Assembly: GCA_009746045.1 (NCBI GenBank)
Contig: RPFO01000296.1
Location: 1,419,775-1,483,774 of the forward strand
Direction: 5' to 3'
DNA from: Mesostigma viride
Lineage: Eukaryota; Streptophyta; Mesostigmatophyceae; Mesostigmatales; Mesostigmataceae
DNA: 64,000 nt
Each line of letters starts with the position of its first letter. Positions within the stretch are counted from its first letter, which is position 1. This document shows, in pieces, positions 44,641-55,760 of the stretch. A program made the position numbers and the translations under genes. Below the pieces are notes generated by a model, which did no database searches, had not been told where the DNA came from, and worked only from the letters and a program-made list of their open reading frames with translations.

Positions 44641-45365
44641 ATTATTGTCTTAGCAAGCTAGCAAGTGCAAACTGGCACTGAGCCAGAAATGCAAGCAAAG
44701 CAGCCAGTGTAAATAAGGATGGACGGGAACAGTAGAAAGCTAGGGGTGGCAACGGTGCTAGAGCTCATGGCAACAAGGTGGTCCCATTCTTGCTGCATTG
44801 GGTGCGTTGCGTGGGTGGGATATTGCGAGAGGGGGACATTCTTGCCTTGGTTGTGTTTTCACATGCACCCGGTGCTTGAATTTATGCGTGCAAGGGTGGC
44901 TGGTATCCCAACCAACAGCCTAAGAGGAAAAAGAGTGCTTAGAAAGCAAGAATGACTTAATGTTGGTAATAGCAGTGGCGGCGGCAGCAAAAACTGTTGT
45001 TATAGATGCAAGCTACAACACTGCGGATGGTTTCTCACACTAATGTGGATAATGATAATGCATGCCACTTAACGGGACCATATAAACCACAACAAGAATA
45101 AATCGTGAGAGCAAAAGAAAGGGGAGTACAAAATGGCCGGCTTACCTAGCTACAGCAAAAAAATTGCATGAAAAACAAGATAACTCACCTTTGTCGCAGC
45201 AGTGACCATATCAGACAGCTCACAAAAACTTGTTGATCCTTGAAACTTCCTGCTTGAAGGCAGCCACCAACGGTCTGGAGTTTTCACCCCAGTCCTTCTC
45301 AACAGCCAAGGAAAAGGGAAAGAGAGAGGAGGGGTGGGGGAGGGACAAGAGAGCGGGTGGTGGGA

Positions 45366-45458
<93 letters not shown>

Positions 45459-46440
45459 GAGAAGTGCGGGTGGGGGTGGGAGAGGTGGGATGGAAGATTC
45501 ACTACGTTAGCAGGCGACTAAACTGCTACAATGACACAAAACCACGGAGCTAGGCCCTTCACTCCATCAGATCAGAGTGAAAACCAATGTTGAAACTGGG
45601 ACAAATGCCATTAGAATGTTACTATGACCGTGGCTAGTAAACGTGAATTGACACCCAGGTTGTGACTTCAACGATTGGAGGCAACCTTGCCAAGTCTCCC
45701 AAATGCAGTCGGCTAGACAAGCTTCACAAAAAACGCAGCAAACATGTTAACGTTGCTAATATTCCAACGACGCGCATCCGCAGTCCGGCTGCCAATGAAG
45801 TCTTCTTGGTCGCCAGCTGTGCACAGAGGAGTAACCGGTAGAGACGCCAATTTGCGAACAACTCATTACAATTACAAAGCGCAGGAAGCAGATGGCTATG
45901 CATCAACAATTACTTCCGCTCGCCCTCGTATTTAGCCAGGTCTATCTGCCCAAACTGGGTAAATGTTTTGCGATCGGTGAAATTGGCCCTCTAGTGACTT
46001 ACTTTCCCAGAAAGTGTCCATTCACACGACAACCGACTCACGCTCACACGTCGTGAGGAGTTGCCGATAGGATAAAGAAGCCGAACGATGAATTGCTGTA
46101 CATAAATGCCACGCTAACGGCGTCGTGAACTGACTTCTTGCAATCACGATTAAAGTGCCCGGCCCAACAACAAATTGGCGACACACGACCCCGCAACTGG
46201 AAAAGAATTCTGGCCACATTGATATACATCGGTTTGATAAAGTAAAACCTCGCATTCGGTTCTGGCTAGCCTCAAACGCATGCGCCTTGAAACCTTTATC
46301 CTCCTGGCGGCCACAGTTTCTCGGTTCTCTTGTTCCGTTGGTCGTGCCGCTAGCGTGCCAGCCGCTCCAGTCCCTAAAATTCAAATTCGTGTTGTTCGAG
46401 AAAACGTTGTCGGGTCGGCGACGGCACGATGCCGGGCCGG
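44641..46440. other. Intergenic region with one microsatellite, no gene recognised
   Basis: Short frames only. A GA dinucleotide array of about 43 units lies at 45370-45455. Confidence 0.5.
45370..45455. repeat. GA dinucleotide microsatellite
   Basis: An uninterrupted GA run of about 86 bp. Confidence 0.97.
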
Positions 46441-46461
46441 GCTGCATGGGCCATGGAGGGT

Positions 46462-47080
46462 GGTGATACACAAATACCGTACAAGTGATACACAATTGCA
46501 GCCAGGACAACAGCGGGTCGCTGCGTACCTGCCGTGGGAAGGAGGACAAGTGATACACAAATACCGTACAAGTGATACACAAATACCGTACAAGTGATAC
46601 ACAATTGCAGCCAGGACAACAGCGGGTCGCTGCGTACCTGCCGTGGGAAGGAGGACAAGTGATACACAAATACCGTACAAGTGATACACAAATACCGTAC
46701 AAGTGATACACAATTGCAGCCAGGACAACAGCGGGTCGCTGCGTACCTGCCGTGGGAAGGAGGACAAGTGATACACAAATACCGTACAAGTGATACACAA
46801 ATACCGTACAAGTGATACACAATTGCAGCCAGGACAACAGCGGGTCGCTGCGTACCTGCCGTGGGAAGGAGGACAAGTGATACACAAATACCGTACAAGT
46901 GATACACAATTGCAGCCAGGACAACAGCGGGTCGCTGCGTACCTGCCGTGGGAAGGAGGACAAGTGATACACAAATACCGTACAAGTGATACACAAATAC
47001 CGTACAAGTGATACACAATTGCAGCCAGGACAACAGCGGGTCGCTGCGTACCTGCCGCGGGAAGGAGGGGGGTGGTACAC
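46462..47080. repeat. Compound minisatellite (22 bp + ~66 bp modules)
   Basis: One or two units of GTGATACACAAATACCGTAC(AA) alternate with a longer module (CAATTGCAGCCAGGACAACA...GTGGGAAGGAGGACAA) present six times. The minus strand stays open in three frames across it, giving spurious long ORFs of repeated Y/H/L/S residues. Confidence 0.95.
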
Positions 47081-47094
47081 AAATATCCGACCTA

Positions 47095-47800
47095 TATATT
47101 AGCAATAGCCGCCGCCTATCAAACAGGTCCTATTCATCACGAGCGTCAACGCCCCGTCATCGCCCCGTCATCGCCCGGCCGAGGGCCTTAACCTGTTAAC
47201 TCTTTATTCGGAGTGATAGTCAACGACCTATACTACCAATAGCTGCCGCATATCAAACATGGGCTTATCATCACGCCCGTCGAGGGCGATGACGGTGACG
47301 GTCGTCACCGTCATCGCCCTCGACGGGCCAACATCTAAACTCTTCTCTTAATCAACAATCTATATTACCAATAGCCGCCGCCTATCAAACAGATCCTATT
47401 CATCACGCGCGTCAACGCCCCGTCATCGCCCCGTCATCGCCCCGTGATCGCCATGCCGAGCCAGCCGAGGGCCAACCTCTTAACTCTTTACATTTGTATT
47501 CGGAGTAGTAGTCAACGACCTATATTACCAATAGCCGCCGCATATCAAAAAGGTCGTATTCATGACGCCCGTCGAGGGCGATGACGGTGACGCCGTCACC
47601 GTCATCGCCCACGGGCCAACATCTAAACTCTTCTCTTAATCAACAATCTATATTACCAATAGCCGCCGCCTGTCAAACAGATCCTATTCATCACGCGCGT
47701 CAACGCCCCGTCATCGCCCCGTCATCGCCCCGTCATCGCTCCGTGATCGCCATGCCGACTGCCGAGGGCCAACCTCTTAACTCTTTATTCGGAGTAATAG
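47095..47800. repeat. Long tandem repeat with embedded hairpins
   Basis: Five alternating units, each starting near CAATAGC(C/T)GCCGC(C/A)TATC. Two of them contain inverted repeats: CGTCGAGGGCGATGACGGTG with its complement at 47278-47328, and a slightly shorter version at 47567-47613. The other units carry CCCCGTCATCG tandem repeats. Confidence 0.85.
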
Positions 47801-48516
47801 TTAACTGCCGGCATTGCCATACAAGAAGAAGCTCTCGATCCTAGGTATAGACTACCTCGGGTATCATCATCGTAATTGCTAGCATCGAGATCATTCATAC
47901 CTACCGACGATGGCCAGCTGCAAAAGAAAAATGTCGACCAACAGACAGGACCTATCGCCGGGAACCCTCAAGGCAATAAGGGCGAGACAGGCTTTCACCG
48001 TTAAGTAAAGTTGTCCACATCGTGCTAAGGAATTTGTGCTAATCTATGAGTACCTATATGGACACTTTGTCGCATTTTTTACATGGCAAATAAGCGATGT
48101 ATGTGTCATGTAGGCTGCCATTGGTGCATGCATGCATGGGCCAGCAATGATGGTCAGAGGTACATTGTGCCTATGAGATAACCATCGATTTGTTGATCAG
48201 CAAGTGATTCATTACGTGAGACAACAATATGTTTGGGGGCTAAGCTTCTTACATTGGTCACATGGCCCGCCATAATTGTTTTCTTATGTGTTTAAGGTTA
48301 GGGCTCTGTTCATGACTGAACGTCATGAACGCGCTCTATTCATGACATTGATTAATTGATTTTAATTAGTCTCATGTCCATGTTGGGGGCCCGGGATCTC
48401 TGAATTCCCCAAAGAAGATATAGTGGAAGTCCCCCAAGACGTCAATATCCGTCAAGACGTCAATAACTACATGTATGTCCACAGCTCAGCTAGTAGTCTA
48501 AAATATGGGCCTCGAG
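47801..48516. other. Intergenic region, no gene recognised
   Basis: No coding signal or recognisable repeat beyond AT-rich palindromic words. Confidence 0.5.
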
Positions 48517-48905
48517 CTAATCTTGCACGCAAGCAATGCCTATCATCAAGGATGAATTAATGCCTATCAACAAGGAGACAATCATGCTTGTTAAATTTCC
48601 TAGGACCCACAACTGGGGGGTCGTAGTCTTTGACAATGTCCGCCTGGGCAACGCTACTAATCCTACATATCCGAGGTCCCATGTATGAATAAGAGGGGTT
48701 GAGCGGATGACGCCAACAGTGTCTGTGCTCTGCATGTCAGCTAAAATCATATCGCGGAGACAAACATATGGCGGTATGTCCAATGTTGGCCACTGCGTCG
48801 CCTAACAGGTTGTTACATGGTCGGCAAGGGCCTGACCATGTAAGAAGATATCTCCCTGGCTGGCCAGTCCACAAGGAACCAGCAGGGACCTCATCTGAAT
48901 CAACC
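48517..48905 (-). pseudogene. LINE ORF2 C-terminal relic, inverted
   Basis: Minus-strand pieces (RDMILADMQSTDTVGVIRST) match the relic at 27547-28146 (RDMTLADMQSKDAVGIIRST), including the downstream TGGTCAGGCCCTTGCCGACC-like stretch. Several stops; not functional. Confidence 0.65.
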
Positions 48906-48965
48906 TGATTTATTAACTAACTACTTAATTCATTTATTAAACTCATGCCCCCATTAGGGAGTCAA

Positions 48966-49457
48966 CACTACAATACGGTTCGTAGGAGACGCGAAATGAG
49001 TGAGAATGTTACCCGAGCGGTAACGAGGATTTGCACCGTTGATTTTAACATATGTTTCTTTTTTTGCGCCATTTGGCGAGCATCGACTGGAGCCTGAACC
49101 TAGCGGGGGGAATCGTGCGGGGGAATCTTGCGGGGGAATCTTGCGGGGGAATCTTGCGGGGAAAAATTCCGAACGTGATTTTAGCGAAGTCCTACTATAC
49201 TTTGCTTGGTACACGGTACTACAGTTTCGTCACTGAAAATTTTCTGTAGTTGCGTTGGTTTTTCGTACGTTCCGCTGAAATTTTTGTGTTCAGTGCCCAG
49301 ATCACAATTTGATCCGGGCGCAAAATGATTGGCTGTACGGTACGAACCAAAAACGAAATTTTAGTATCTAAGTTCCGCAGCGCTTGCTGAATTTGCCCCG
49401 GAAGCCCGGGGGCACTTTCCCCGCTGAAAAAGGTGTCCGCGGAAGCGTATTGTAGTG
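48966..49457. mobile_element. CACTA-ended MITE, 492 bp
   Basis: Terminal inverted repeats CACTACAATACG (48966-48977) and CGTATTGTAGTG (49446-49457), with extended similarity to about 17 bp. It sits inside a copy of the dispersed GGGAGTCACGGAGCA motif (GGGAGTCA to the left, AGGAGCA to the right). Contains tandem GCGGGGGAATCTT units. The target duplication is unclear. CACTA ends suggest the En/Spm superfamily, but short TIRs alone are weak evidence. Confidence 0.6.
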
Positions 49458-49491
49458 AGGAGCATTAGTTAACCCCGATTCATTCATTAAT

Positions 49492-49536
49492 TAATTATTT
49501 AAACACGTGCTCCCGTTGGGGAGTCACGGAGCACCG
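49492..49536 (+). repeat. Dispersed repeat end (GGAGTCACGGAGCA)
   Basis: Same TTAA-rich sequence plus GCTCCCGTTGGGGAGTCACG as at 24893. The downstream 49550-49690 also resembles 25490-25620. Confidence 0.6.
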
Positions 49537-49772
49537 AAGTGCTTTTAATGCCTGTGTGTGCACAACAGGAGAAAGGGCAGAGACCCCCACTCTCCTTCAT
49601 GCCTAAGGCATGCCACAGCTGCATTCGGGAACGCTAGCTAAACGGACACGCTAACGATCCGGCAATCTGTGGGTGCAATAAGACTCATGTGAGCATGGCA
49701 TAACACTAGGAGCGTGGGCAAGTAATCTCATCATAGCCAGGACGTAGCATGGCTGTACTAGGACTATACCCC

Positions 49773-50545
49773 GATGGATGGATGGATGGATGGATGGATG
49801 GATGGATGGATGGATGGATGGATGGATGGATGGATGGATGGATGGATGGATGGATGGATGGATGGATGGATGGATGGATGGATGGATGGATGGATGGATG
49901 GATGGATGGATGGATGGATGGATGGATGGATGGATGGATGGATGGATGGATGGATGGATGGATGGATGGATGGATGGATGGATGGATGGATGGATGGATG
50001 GATGGATGGATGGATGGATGGATGGATGGATGGATGGATGGATGGATGGATGGATGGATGGATGGATGGATGGATGGATGGATGGATGGATGGATGGATG
50101 GATGGATGGATGGATGGATGGATGGATGGATGGATGGATGGATGGATGGATGGATGGATGGATGGATGGATGGATGGATGGATGGATGGATGGATGGATG
50201 GATGGATGGATGGATGGATGGATGGATGGATGGATGGATGGATGGATGGATGGATGGATGGATGGATGGATGGATGGATGGATGGATGGATGGATGGATG
50301 GATGGATGGATGGATGGATGGATGGATGGATGGATGGATGGATGGATGGATGGATGGATGGATGGATGGATGGATGGATGGATGGATGGATGGATGGATG
50401 GATGGATGGATGGATGGATGGATGGATGGATGGATGGATGGATGGATGGATGGATGGATGGATGGATGGATGGATGGATGGATGGATGGATGGATGGATG
50501 GATGGATGGATGGATGGATGGATGGATGGATGGATGGATGGATGG
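49773..50545. repeat. GATG tetranucleotide array, ~193 units
   Basis: 773 bp of GATG repeats with no interruption that I could see. All frames are open, giving spurious WMDG (plus) and HPSI (minus) ORFs of 260-330 codons. Confidence 0.98.
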
Positions 50546-52373
50546 CTTGTCTTACATGATGCAGTGGAACTTTGGTGCTGGAGGGTTAATTGTGGCCCGG
50601 TCTGGTTTAGCTTCAGTGCTCTCATGGCGGCCTTCATTTGTAATTATTTGAATGCATGCCCATTGGGCCATGCATAGTGTATATTTTTTACGCATGCACG
50701 CCCATTATGTATCGCTGGGTCCATCCCATCAATGCTTGTTTATTGCCAGGTCTGGTGTAAGTAAGTTAGTACTTGCGTGTCATGCGCATGGGCATGTTTA
50801 GAGTACTATGCTAATCTCTTTAGAAACATAATTACACGGAAGTTACAAATCTCATCTGCATCATGCCCCAAGACACTACATTAAAGAATCAAATAAAATT
50901 ATAACATGCCTCCGTTGGGAGATCATGCAGCACATGCATATTCCTTGCTGAATGGGTAGAGGTGGGTCAAGCCGCAACATCGAAATAAGCTAACTCTAAG
51001 CTATCTAGTCTACAAAATCCTCACTACACTTCTCCCCAAAGCGCCCCTTCCGCTTTGGGGGAGGGGGCTTACCCACATGGGCTGGCGTGTGAGCCGGGAC
51101 ATTGGTCTTCCACCTCTTCTTGTTCTGCATAGGAACAGAGAGCGAAGAAATGCGGTGTGGGGACCCCTTCTCGTGGTAATGCGTTACATGTACTCCCCAC
51201 CGGGCTTTGCTCTTCATGGGTTCATAAAGACAACAATTATTCAGTAAGAATTTAATAAATTAGGAACATATATCCGTTGGGAGTCACTGTTACACATATA
51301 CCTGAAAAGGGGCATATGATTTTAAATACATTCTGAGCTACAACCTGCACGTGCATGGGTTTAGTTAACTGGCACCTATACTAGAGGCCTGACATGGGGT
51401 GGAGCTTCAGTGCTTCCCCGCCTTCTCCTTCTCCCACACTGGGTGCTCCGCGTCCTTCTTCTCCGGCCCTGCCCATGGGTGCACCGGCCCCGCCTCCTCC
51501 TTCTCCTCACGGGACGATTCGCGCTCCACGCATGGCTGCAGCATCAGTTAGCACGGGCAAGACATAGCAGTAACCGCGCTATGGCTGTTCTAGCACCAGC
51601 CTAGCAGACTGCCATGATCACTCAGCAAACCCACGACAGCTAAACCCTTGGCTGTCACAACCAGTCCATGCATCATTAAGTATGGGTACAGGGAAAGCTT
51701 CCCGCATATCCATGGCCATATGGATGGCAGCAACACAACGACTTGCCCCCTAGCCCCCCGTGCACACACAAAAACGTGGGTCGTGGCTTCCACGCCCCAT
51801 CCGCCATGCATGCCAGCGCGTACCTTACTCGCATTCACACCGGGCTGCATCCCAGCGCCGTTGCTGTCCCCATGTGACACGTCGGCTGATTAAGCAGATA
51901 CACAGCAGAGTCTGATGTAAACCGCTAAACCCCAAACCCATGCAGACCACAGTCAAGGACGCGTGCATGTCAAGCCATGCCAATTGTGAACCGTACAGCA
52001 ATTTACTTTTCAAGCCTGAAGAGGTGGATAGCAGATACTAGCCTGGAAGAGGTTACAGGGGCACATGTCCATTAGCGAGCGGAACAACACAGCTTACACC
52101 CTACAAGCGTACCGCACAATGTCCTCCTGCAATTGTCTGCAGATCTCCCAATGCCGCAGACATCTCCACTGCTACGCTCCGCGAGGGTGACCCCATGTTC
52201 CCCCCTATCTTTCGTGTGCCACGGGATTTTTCTAAGTCCCGTGGCACTGCATGAGATGTGGGCATGCACGAATCGTTTTTTCATTACAAGTTAATAATTT
52301 ACAGGCAGAGACTTGTCTATTGATGAGGGCTGGGCTATGTGTGCACTTGTGGCTACTGATACAATGAGGCTGT
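50546..52373. other. Gene-poor region with one LINE tail relic
   Basis: 50890-51217 (minus) holds a LINE C-terminal relic like 30054-30323. 51240-51330 is an inverted copy of the CATATGCCCCTTTTC...GGTATAT-type repeat seen at 30600 and 37980. The rest shows nothing. The 3' UTR of the Cys-rich gene lies at the right edge. Confidence 0.5.
51005..51217 (-). pseudogene. LINE ORF2 C-terminal relic
   Basis: Minus-strand frame RISSLSVPMQNKKRWKTNVP ending in GKPPPPKRKGRF, cognate to 30054-30323. Decayed. Confidence 0.55.
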
Positions 52374-53482
52374 TTAATCGTAGTCGACCGGCACAGGGGC
52401 GCCGATGGCGTGCACGCCCAGGAGGGTGGTGATGTCCGTGAGGGGCGCTACGTGCCCGGATAGCTTGTTGTTTTCTCCGTCCTGGTACCACGCCTTGAAG
52501 CGGTTGTCGAAGCTGTATCCGTCGAACTTGATGAGGGCCTTCCTGTGCACGTTCCTGGCGCAGAAGTGGCAGGCCACGCCCATGGTGCCCTCCTGAGGGA
52601 TGTACATCATGTAGGCGGACATGGCGTGGTGCTCGAACTCGCGCTTGCAGCTCTCGCACCTCGCGGGCGGCCACTGGTCGTAGTAGGGGAAGTTGTAGGA
52701 GGGGGCGAGGGAGGAGCAGATGCGCGCCAAGTCCTCGTCCAGCTTGAAGCGGCGCAGGACGTCCTCGCAGCTGGCGACCATGGGGGCGAAGTCCTGGTGG
52801 TTTCCTTTGCGCATGATGGCCACGACCTGCCTGTTGACGCAGGGCTCGCAGTAGATCCCTGGCTCGGTGTCCCCCTCCTTGTGCAGGACGCGGAAGGCGA
52901 CCTTGTTTGGCATGGTCTTGCACTCGCGGCACCTGTACTGCCCCCCTTGTTCCAGCGGGACGAGCGGGCGGCTGGTTTCCGGCTTGGGCACGGGCACCCT
53001 GATCCACTGGGACATGTACTTCTTGCGGTACTCGGAGTCCCTGCCCTCGTCCATGATGATGCTGATGCAGGAGACGAGGCACTCCTCGCAGAGGATGTCG
53101 TCCATGGAGCCCATCTTGTTCCTGGGGTTGTGTCGCATCAAGATGCTGTCCGGGCCCTTCTCGTGGCACTTGTCGCAGGGGTAGTGGTCTCTGACGGCCT
53201 GCTCGTAGTCGAAGGGGGCCACGGACTCGTCAGGGTCGGGGACCAGGTCGGTGATGCCGTACTCGCGCTCCTCCGGCAGAGGCGAGGAGGGGCAGAGGAC
53301 GGCGTTGGGGTCGCAGCAGCGGAGGCGGCATCCCTTGACGGCTTTGCGCTTGCGGAGGGGCGCTTGCTTCTGGCCAGGTGGGCGCCCACCATGAACTGCA
53401 CGAATCCGTCCTGCAGCTTTGGCACCGGCTTGCGCGAGGAGCGCCTGCGCATGGAGGCCATGGAGCGCGTGGTGATGGCCAT
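52374..53482 (-). CDS. Cys-rich zinc-binding-type protein, virus-like block
   Basis: About 370 residues. The best start is the ATG at 53482 (MAITTRSMASMRRRSSRKPV), with an Arg/Lys-rich N-terminus that could be a nuclear signal. The frame changes by one base at the C-run 53357-53360, after which the main frame runs to the stop. Without that change, the main frame has no good ATG except a remote one at 53615. At least five CxxC pairs are visible (YPCDKCH, DILCEECLVSC, YRCRECKT, IYCEPCVN, ARCESCKRE, ACHFCARN), suggesting three or so zinc sites. No known family recognised. It is divergent from the MYND gene, with a shared promoter region. Viral origin is inferred from context. Confidence 0.65.
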
Positions 53483-53628
53483 GGCTATGTCGTGAAAAGA
53501 GAAGGCGTTTGGTTTCTGGCTTGGTGGTTGGTCTTGCGTGAGATGGCTTCCCCGTGGCTGGCCACAGTCTTTGTGATTTCTCACGGGTGGCGGCGGACGC
53601 ACGGGATTGGTCCATCCACGGGTGGGCC

Positions 53629-53770
53629 GCGTCCGGCGCGGCGCTTCTAGAAACTCCGGTCCGGTTCCGCGTGCTGACTCACGGGACCGGAAAGGCCGCG
53701 TCCGGCGCGGCGCTTCTAGAAAGTTCCTCGTGCTGACTCACGGGCCTTTTGGCGCGGCGCTCTCGGGTCC
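53629..53770. promoter_or_regulatory. Duplicated promoter module with heat-shock elements
   Basis: Two direct copies of CCGCGTCCGGCGCGGCGCTT followed by TCTAGAAA (53633-53653 and 53696-53722), each followed by TGCTGACTCACGG. The second gives TTCtaGAAagTTC (53714-53726), a three-unit heat-shock element; the first has two units. It lies between divergent genes at 53482 (minus) and 53866 (plus). An ATTGG (CCAAT) box lies at about 53604. Confidence 0.6.
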
Positions 53771-53865
53771 CGCGAGATCGGTAAAGTCGCGTGCGCGGCC
53801 GTGGGTGGCGGTCATAGCGCACGTGCAGGAAGCCATAGCCGGCAGTGGACAGCGAGCGAGGAATC

Positions 53866-54663
53866 ATGTGTAGTTTGATCGGTTTGAACGCCTGCGTGGG
53901 TTCCGGCGTCTCTCTGACGCACCCCAGCGGTTCTTGGCCGGTGGAAGATCTGATGGGCACGCAGCTGCTGACCGTGGCCCTGATGGAGCCGGACGAGGGG
54001 GAGCGCGCGAAACTTTTGAACGCCGCGGCCGCGTTCGTGAGCAAGGCGGACTTTTTCTCGGTGGTGGAGGCCCTGCGTTTCAAAGAGTACGCGAACTGCC
54101 TCCGCATCGTGTACGGTTTCGACACGATGGCTTCGAAGGGCGGCGCGGTTGCGTTCGACGCGCCCATGGCAGTGAAGTTGGGGTGCGTGCAGATCCAAGT
54201 GCGTGACAGCACGCTGCTGTGGGGGATCTACCACCGTTCGCTTTATTCGTGCCCCCTGGGCCGTTTGATCGACGTGGAGGCCAAGAGGTGCGCCACTTGC
54301 AAGCGCGTGCCTCCCGTGGGGAAGAAGTTTCCCAAGTGCGGTCGTTGCCTCACGATGCGGTATTGCACGAAGGCGTGCCAGTTGGAGGATTTCTTCCGCC
54401 ACAAGCCTTCTTGCTTGGTGGCCGCGCGCGCGATGAAGATGGGTCTGGAGGAGCACTTGGCCGAGTCGAACGCATTGATCGAGGCGTGCTCGAAGCGTCT
54501 GGGCGTGGATCTGCAGATGCGCGAGAAGACCCCTTCTCAGGCTCCAACGAGGGTCCCTCTGCCCGTCCCAGGCGTGAAGAAGGGCGCTTCCCGCGCGATG
54601 CGCACGTACAGGAGGAGCGGGTCTGGCCGCGAGGGCCGCCTTCCCCGTATCGAGGAGGAGTAG
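53866..54663 (+). CDS. MYND zinc-finger protein
   Basis: 265 residues, intact and intronless. An open frame extends to a GTG at 53845, but the ATG at 53866 (MCSLIGLN) is the natural start. Residues 1-135 are an all-alpha-like region without a known family. A MYND finger lies at ~142-185: CATCKRVPPVGKKFPKCGRC, then RYCTKAC and HKPSC (C-x2-C...C-x2-C...C-x3-C...H-x3-C). The C-terminal 60 residues are basic. MYND fingers bind Pro-rich partners and are a recurrent expanded domain in large DNA viruses such as pandoraviruses, as well as in eukaryotes. The flanking TIR element starts 70 bp downstream. Confidence 0.85.
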   Translation: MCSLIGLNACVGSGVSLTHPSGSWPVEDLMGTQLLTVALMEPDEGERAKLLNAAAAFVSKADFFSVVEALRFKEYANCLRIVYGFDTMASKGGAVAFDAPMAVKLGCVQIQVRDSTLLWGIYHRSLYSCPLGRLIDVEAKRCATCKRVPPVGKKFPKCGRCLTMRYCTKACQLEDFFRHKPSCLVAARAMKMGLEEHLAESNALIEACSKRLGVDLQMREKTPSQAPTRVPLPVPGVKKGASRAMRTYRRSGSGREGRLPRIEEE

Positions 54664-54734
54664 AGGGCTTGCATGTTGGCCATTGATTGGCTGAAAGTTG
54701 GCACCTGAACTTGGCTACTTGTAGTGTATCGTAT

Positions 54735-55640
54735 CTGTACTTGAATACTACAAGTAGAATCTAGTTGAACTAGAATCCAAGTAACGCCATTGGACGATAC
54801 AAAAAGTGGTGATGCTCTGAACAATAGCATCACCACCGCCCACGGGAAAAAGTGGTGACACTGGTGATGCTGTGTTTTTTTTCAAGGGGGGCAAATTATT
54901 TTTATGGCCAGCAAATATTGGACGAAATGCATTATTGAGTCTAATCCAAGCATTATTAAATAATTACGTCCAATCATGGAGTGACACGTGTATTCAATAA
55001 TTGCAATAGTTGTCAGGGGTTGACATGTAATTACTCTCCCTCGCTGACCATAAAATATTGACATATGCCAGCATTAATAATAATATACTCCCTCGCTGAC
55101 CATAAAATATTGACATATGCCAGCATTAATAATAATATACTCCCTCGCTGACCATAAAATATTGACATATGCCAGCATTAATAATAATATACTCCCTCGC
55201 TGACCATAAAATATTGACATATGCCAGCATTAATAATAATATACTCCCTCGCTGACCATAAAATTTTGAACCCAACGGTCATATAAAAATACTCTATCGC
55301 TGACCATAAAATTTTGAACCCAACGGTCATATCACACTATTGCAAAATGCACGGGAAAGATATGCGTAATTGTGTGATAATTACCCAATTAGGATTGCCC
55401 CGTGGACTTTGCAATAGTGGGTGCACCTCTGTAATGCAATTTCCGCAATATTTGCTGGCCATAAAAATAATTTGACCCCCTCGAAAAAAAACACAGCATC
55501 ACCAGTGTCACCACTTTTTCCCGTGGACGATGGTGATGCTATTGTTCAGAGCATCACCACTTTACTAGCGACCAATGGCGTCACTTCGTTTCTAGTTCGG
55601 ATATGGTATACTACAAGTATTCCTAGTACAGATACGCGAG
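54735..55640. mobile_element. Long-TIR element (~180 bp arms) with tandem repeat core
   Basis: The left arm (CGTATCTGTACTTGAATACT ... GTGGTGATGCTCTGAACAAT ... ATTATTTTTATGGCCAGCAA) is repeated inverted on the right (TTGCTGGCCATAAAAATAAT ... ATTGTTCAGAGCATCACCAC ... CAGATACG). The core holds four ~56 bp units (ACTCCCTCGCTGACCATAAA) and two shorter ones. AT-rich, with no ORF. It separates two converging virus-like genes, so it probably inserted after the block was acquired. Confidence 0.8.
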
Positions 55641-55760
55641 GCCGCGGAACTACCTAGTGCACATGAGTTGGAGCCAATCAAATGGGAGGAAATGTACTTT
55701 ATTATCATACATGGGGGCAAGCAAACCCCGTGGAAAGGGCAAAACAACGGCCCGAGGACT

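Noticed and set aside
46022-47105. Minus-strand ORFs of 230-352 codons
   Set aside because: They read the compound minisatellite; three overlapping frames are equally open and give the same repeated peptide.
49651-50677. ORFs of 260-330 codons (WMDG and HPSI repeats)
   Set aside because: They are frames of the GATG tetranucleotide array, open on both strands by composition.
52545-53495. 316-codon plus-strand ORF
   Set aside because: Val/Ala/Gly-rich antisense shadow of the Cys-rich protein, whose CxxC pattern is on the minus strand.
54663-55760. A gene between the MYND and zinc-ribbon genes
   Set aside because: The interval is an AT-rich long-TIR element with tandem repeats and no plausible coding frame.
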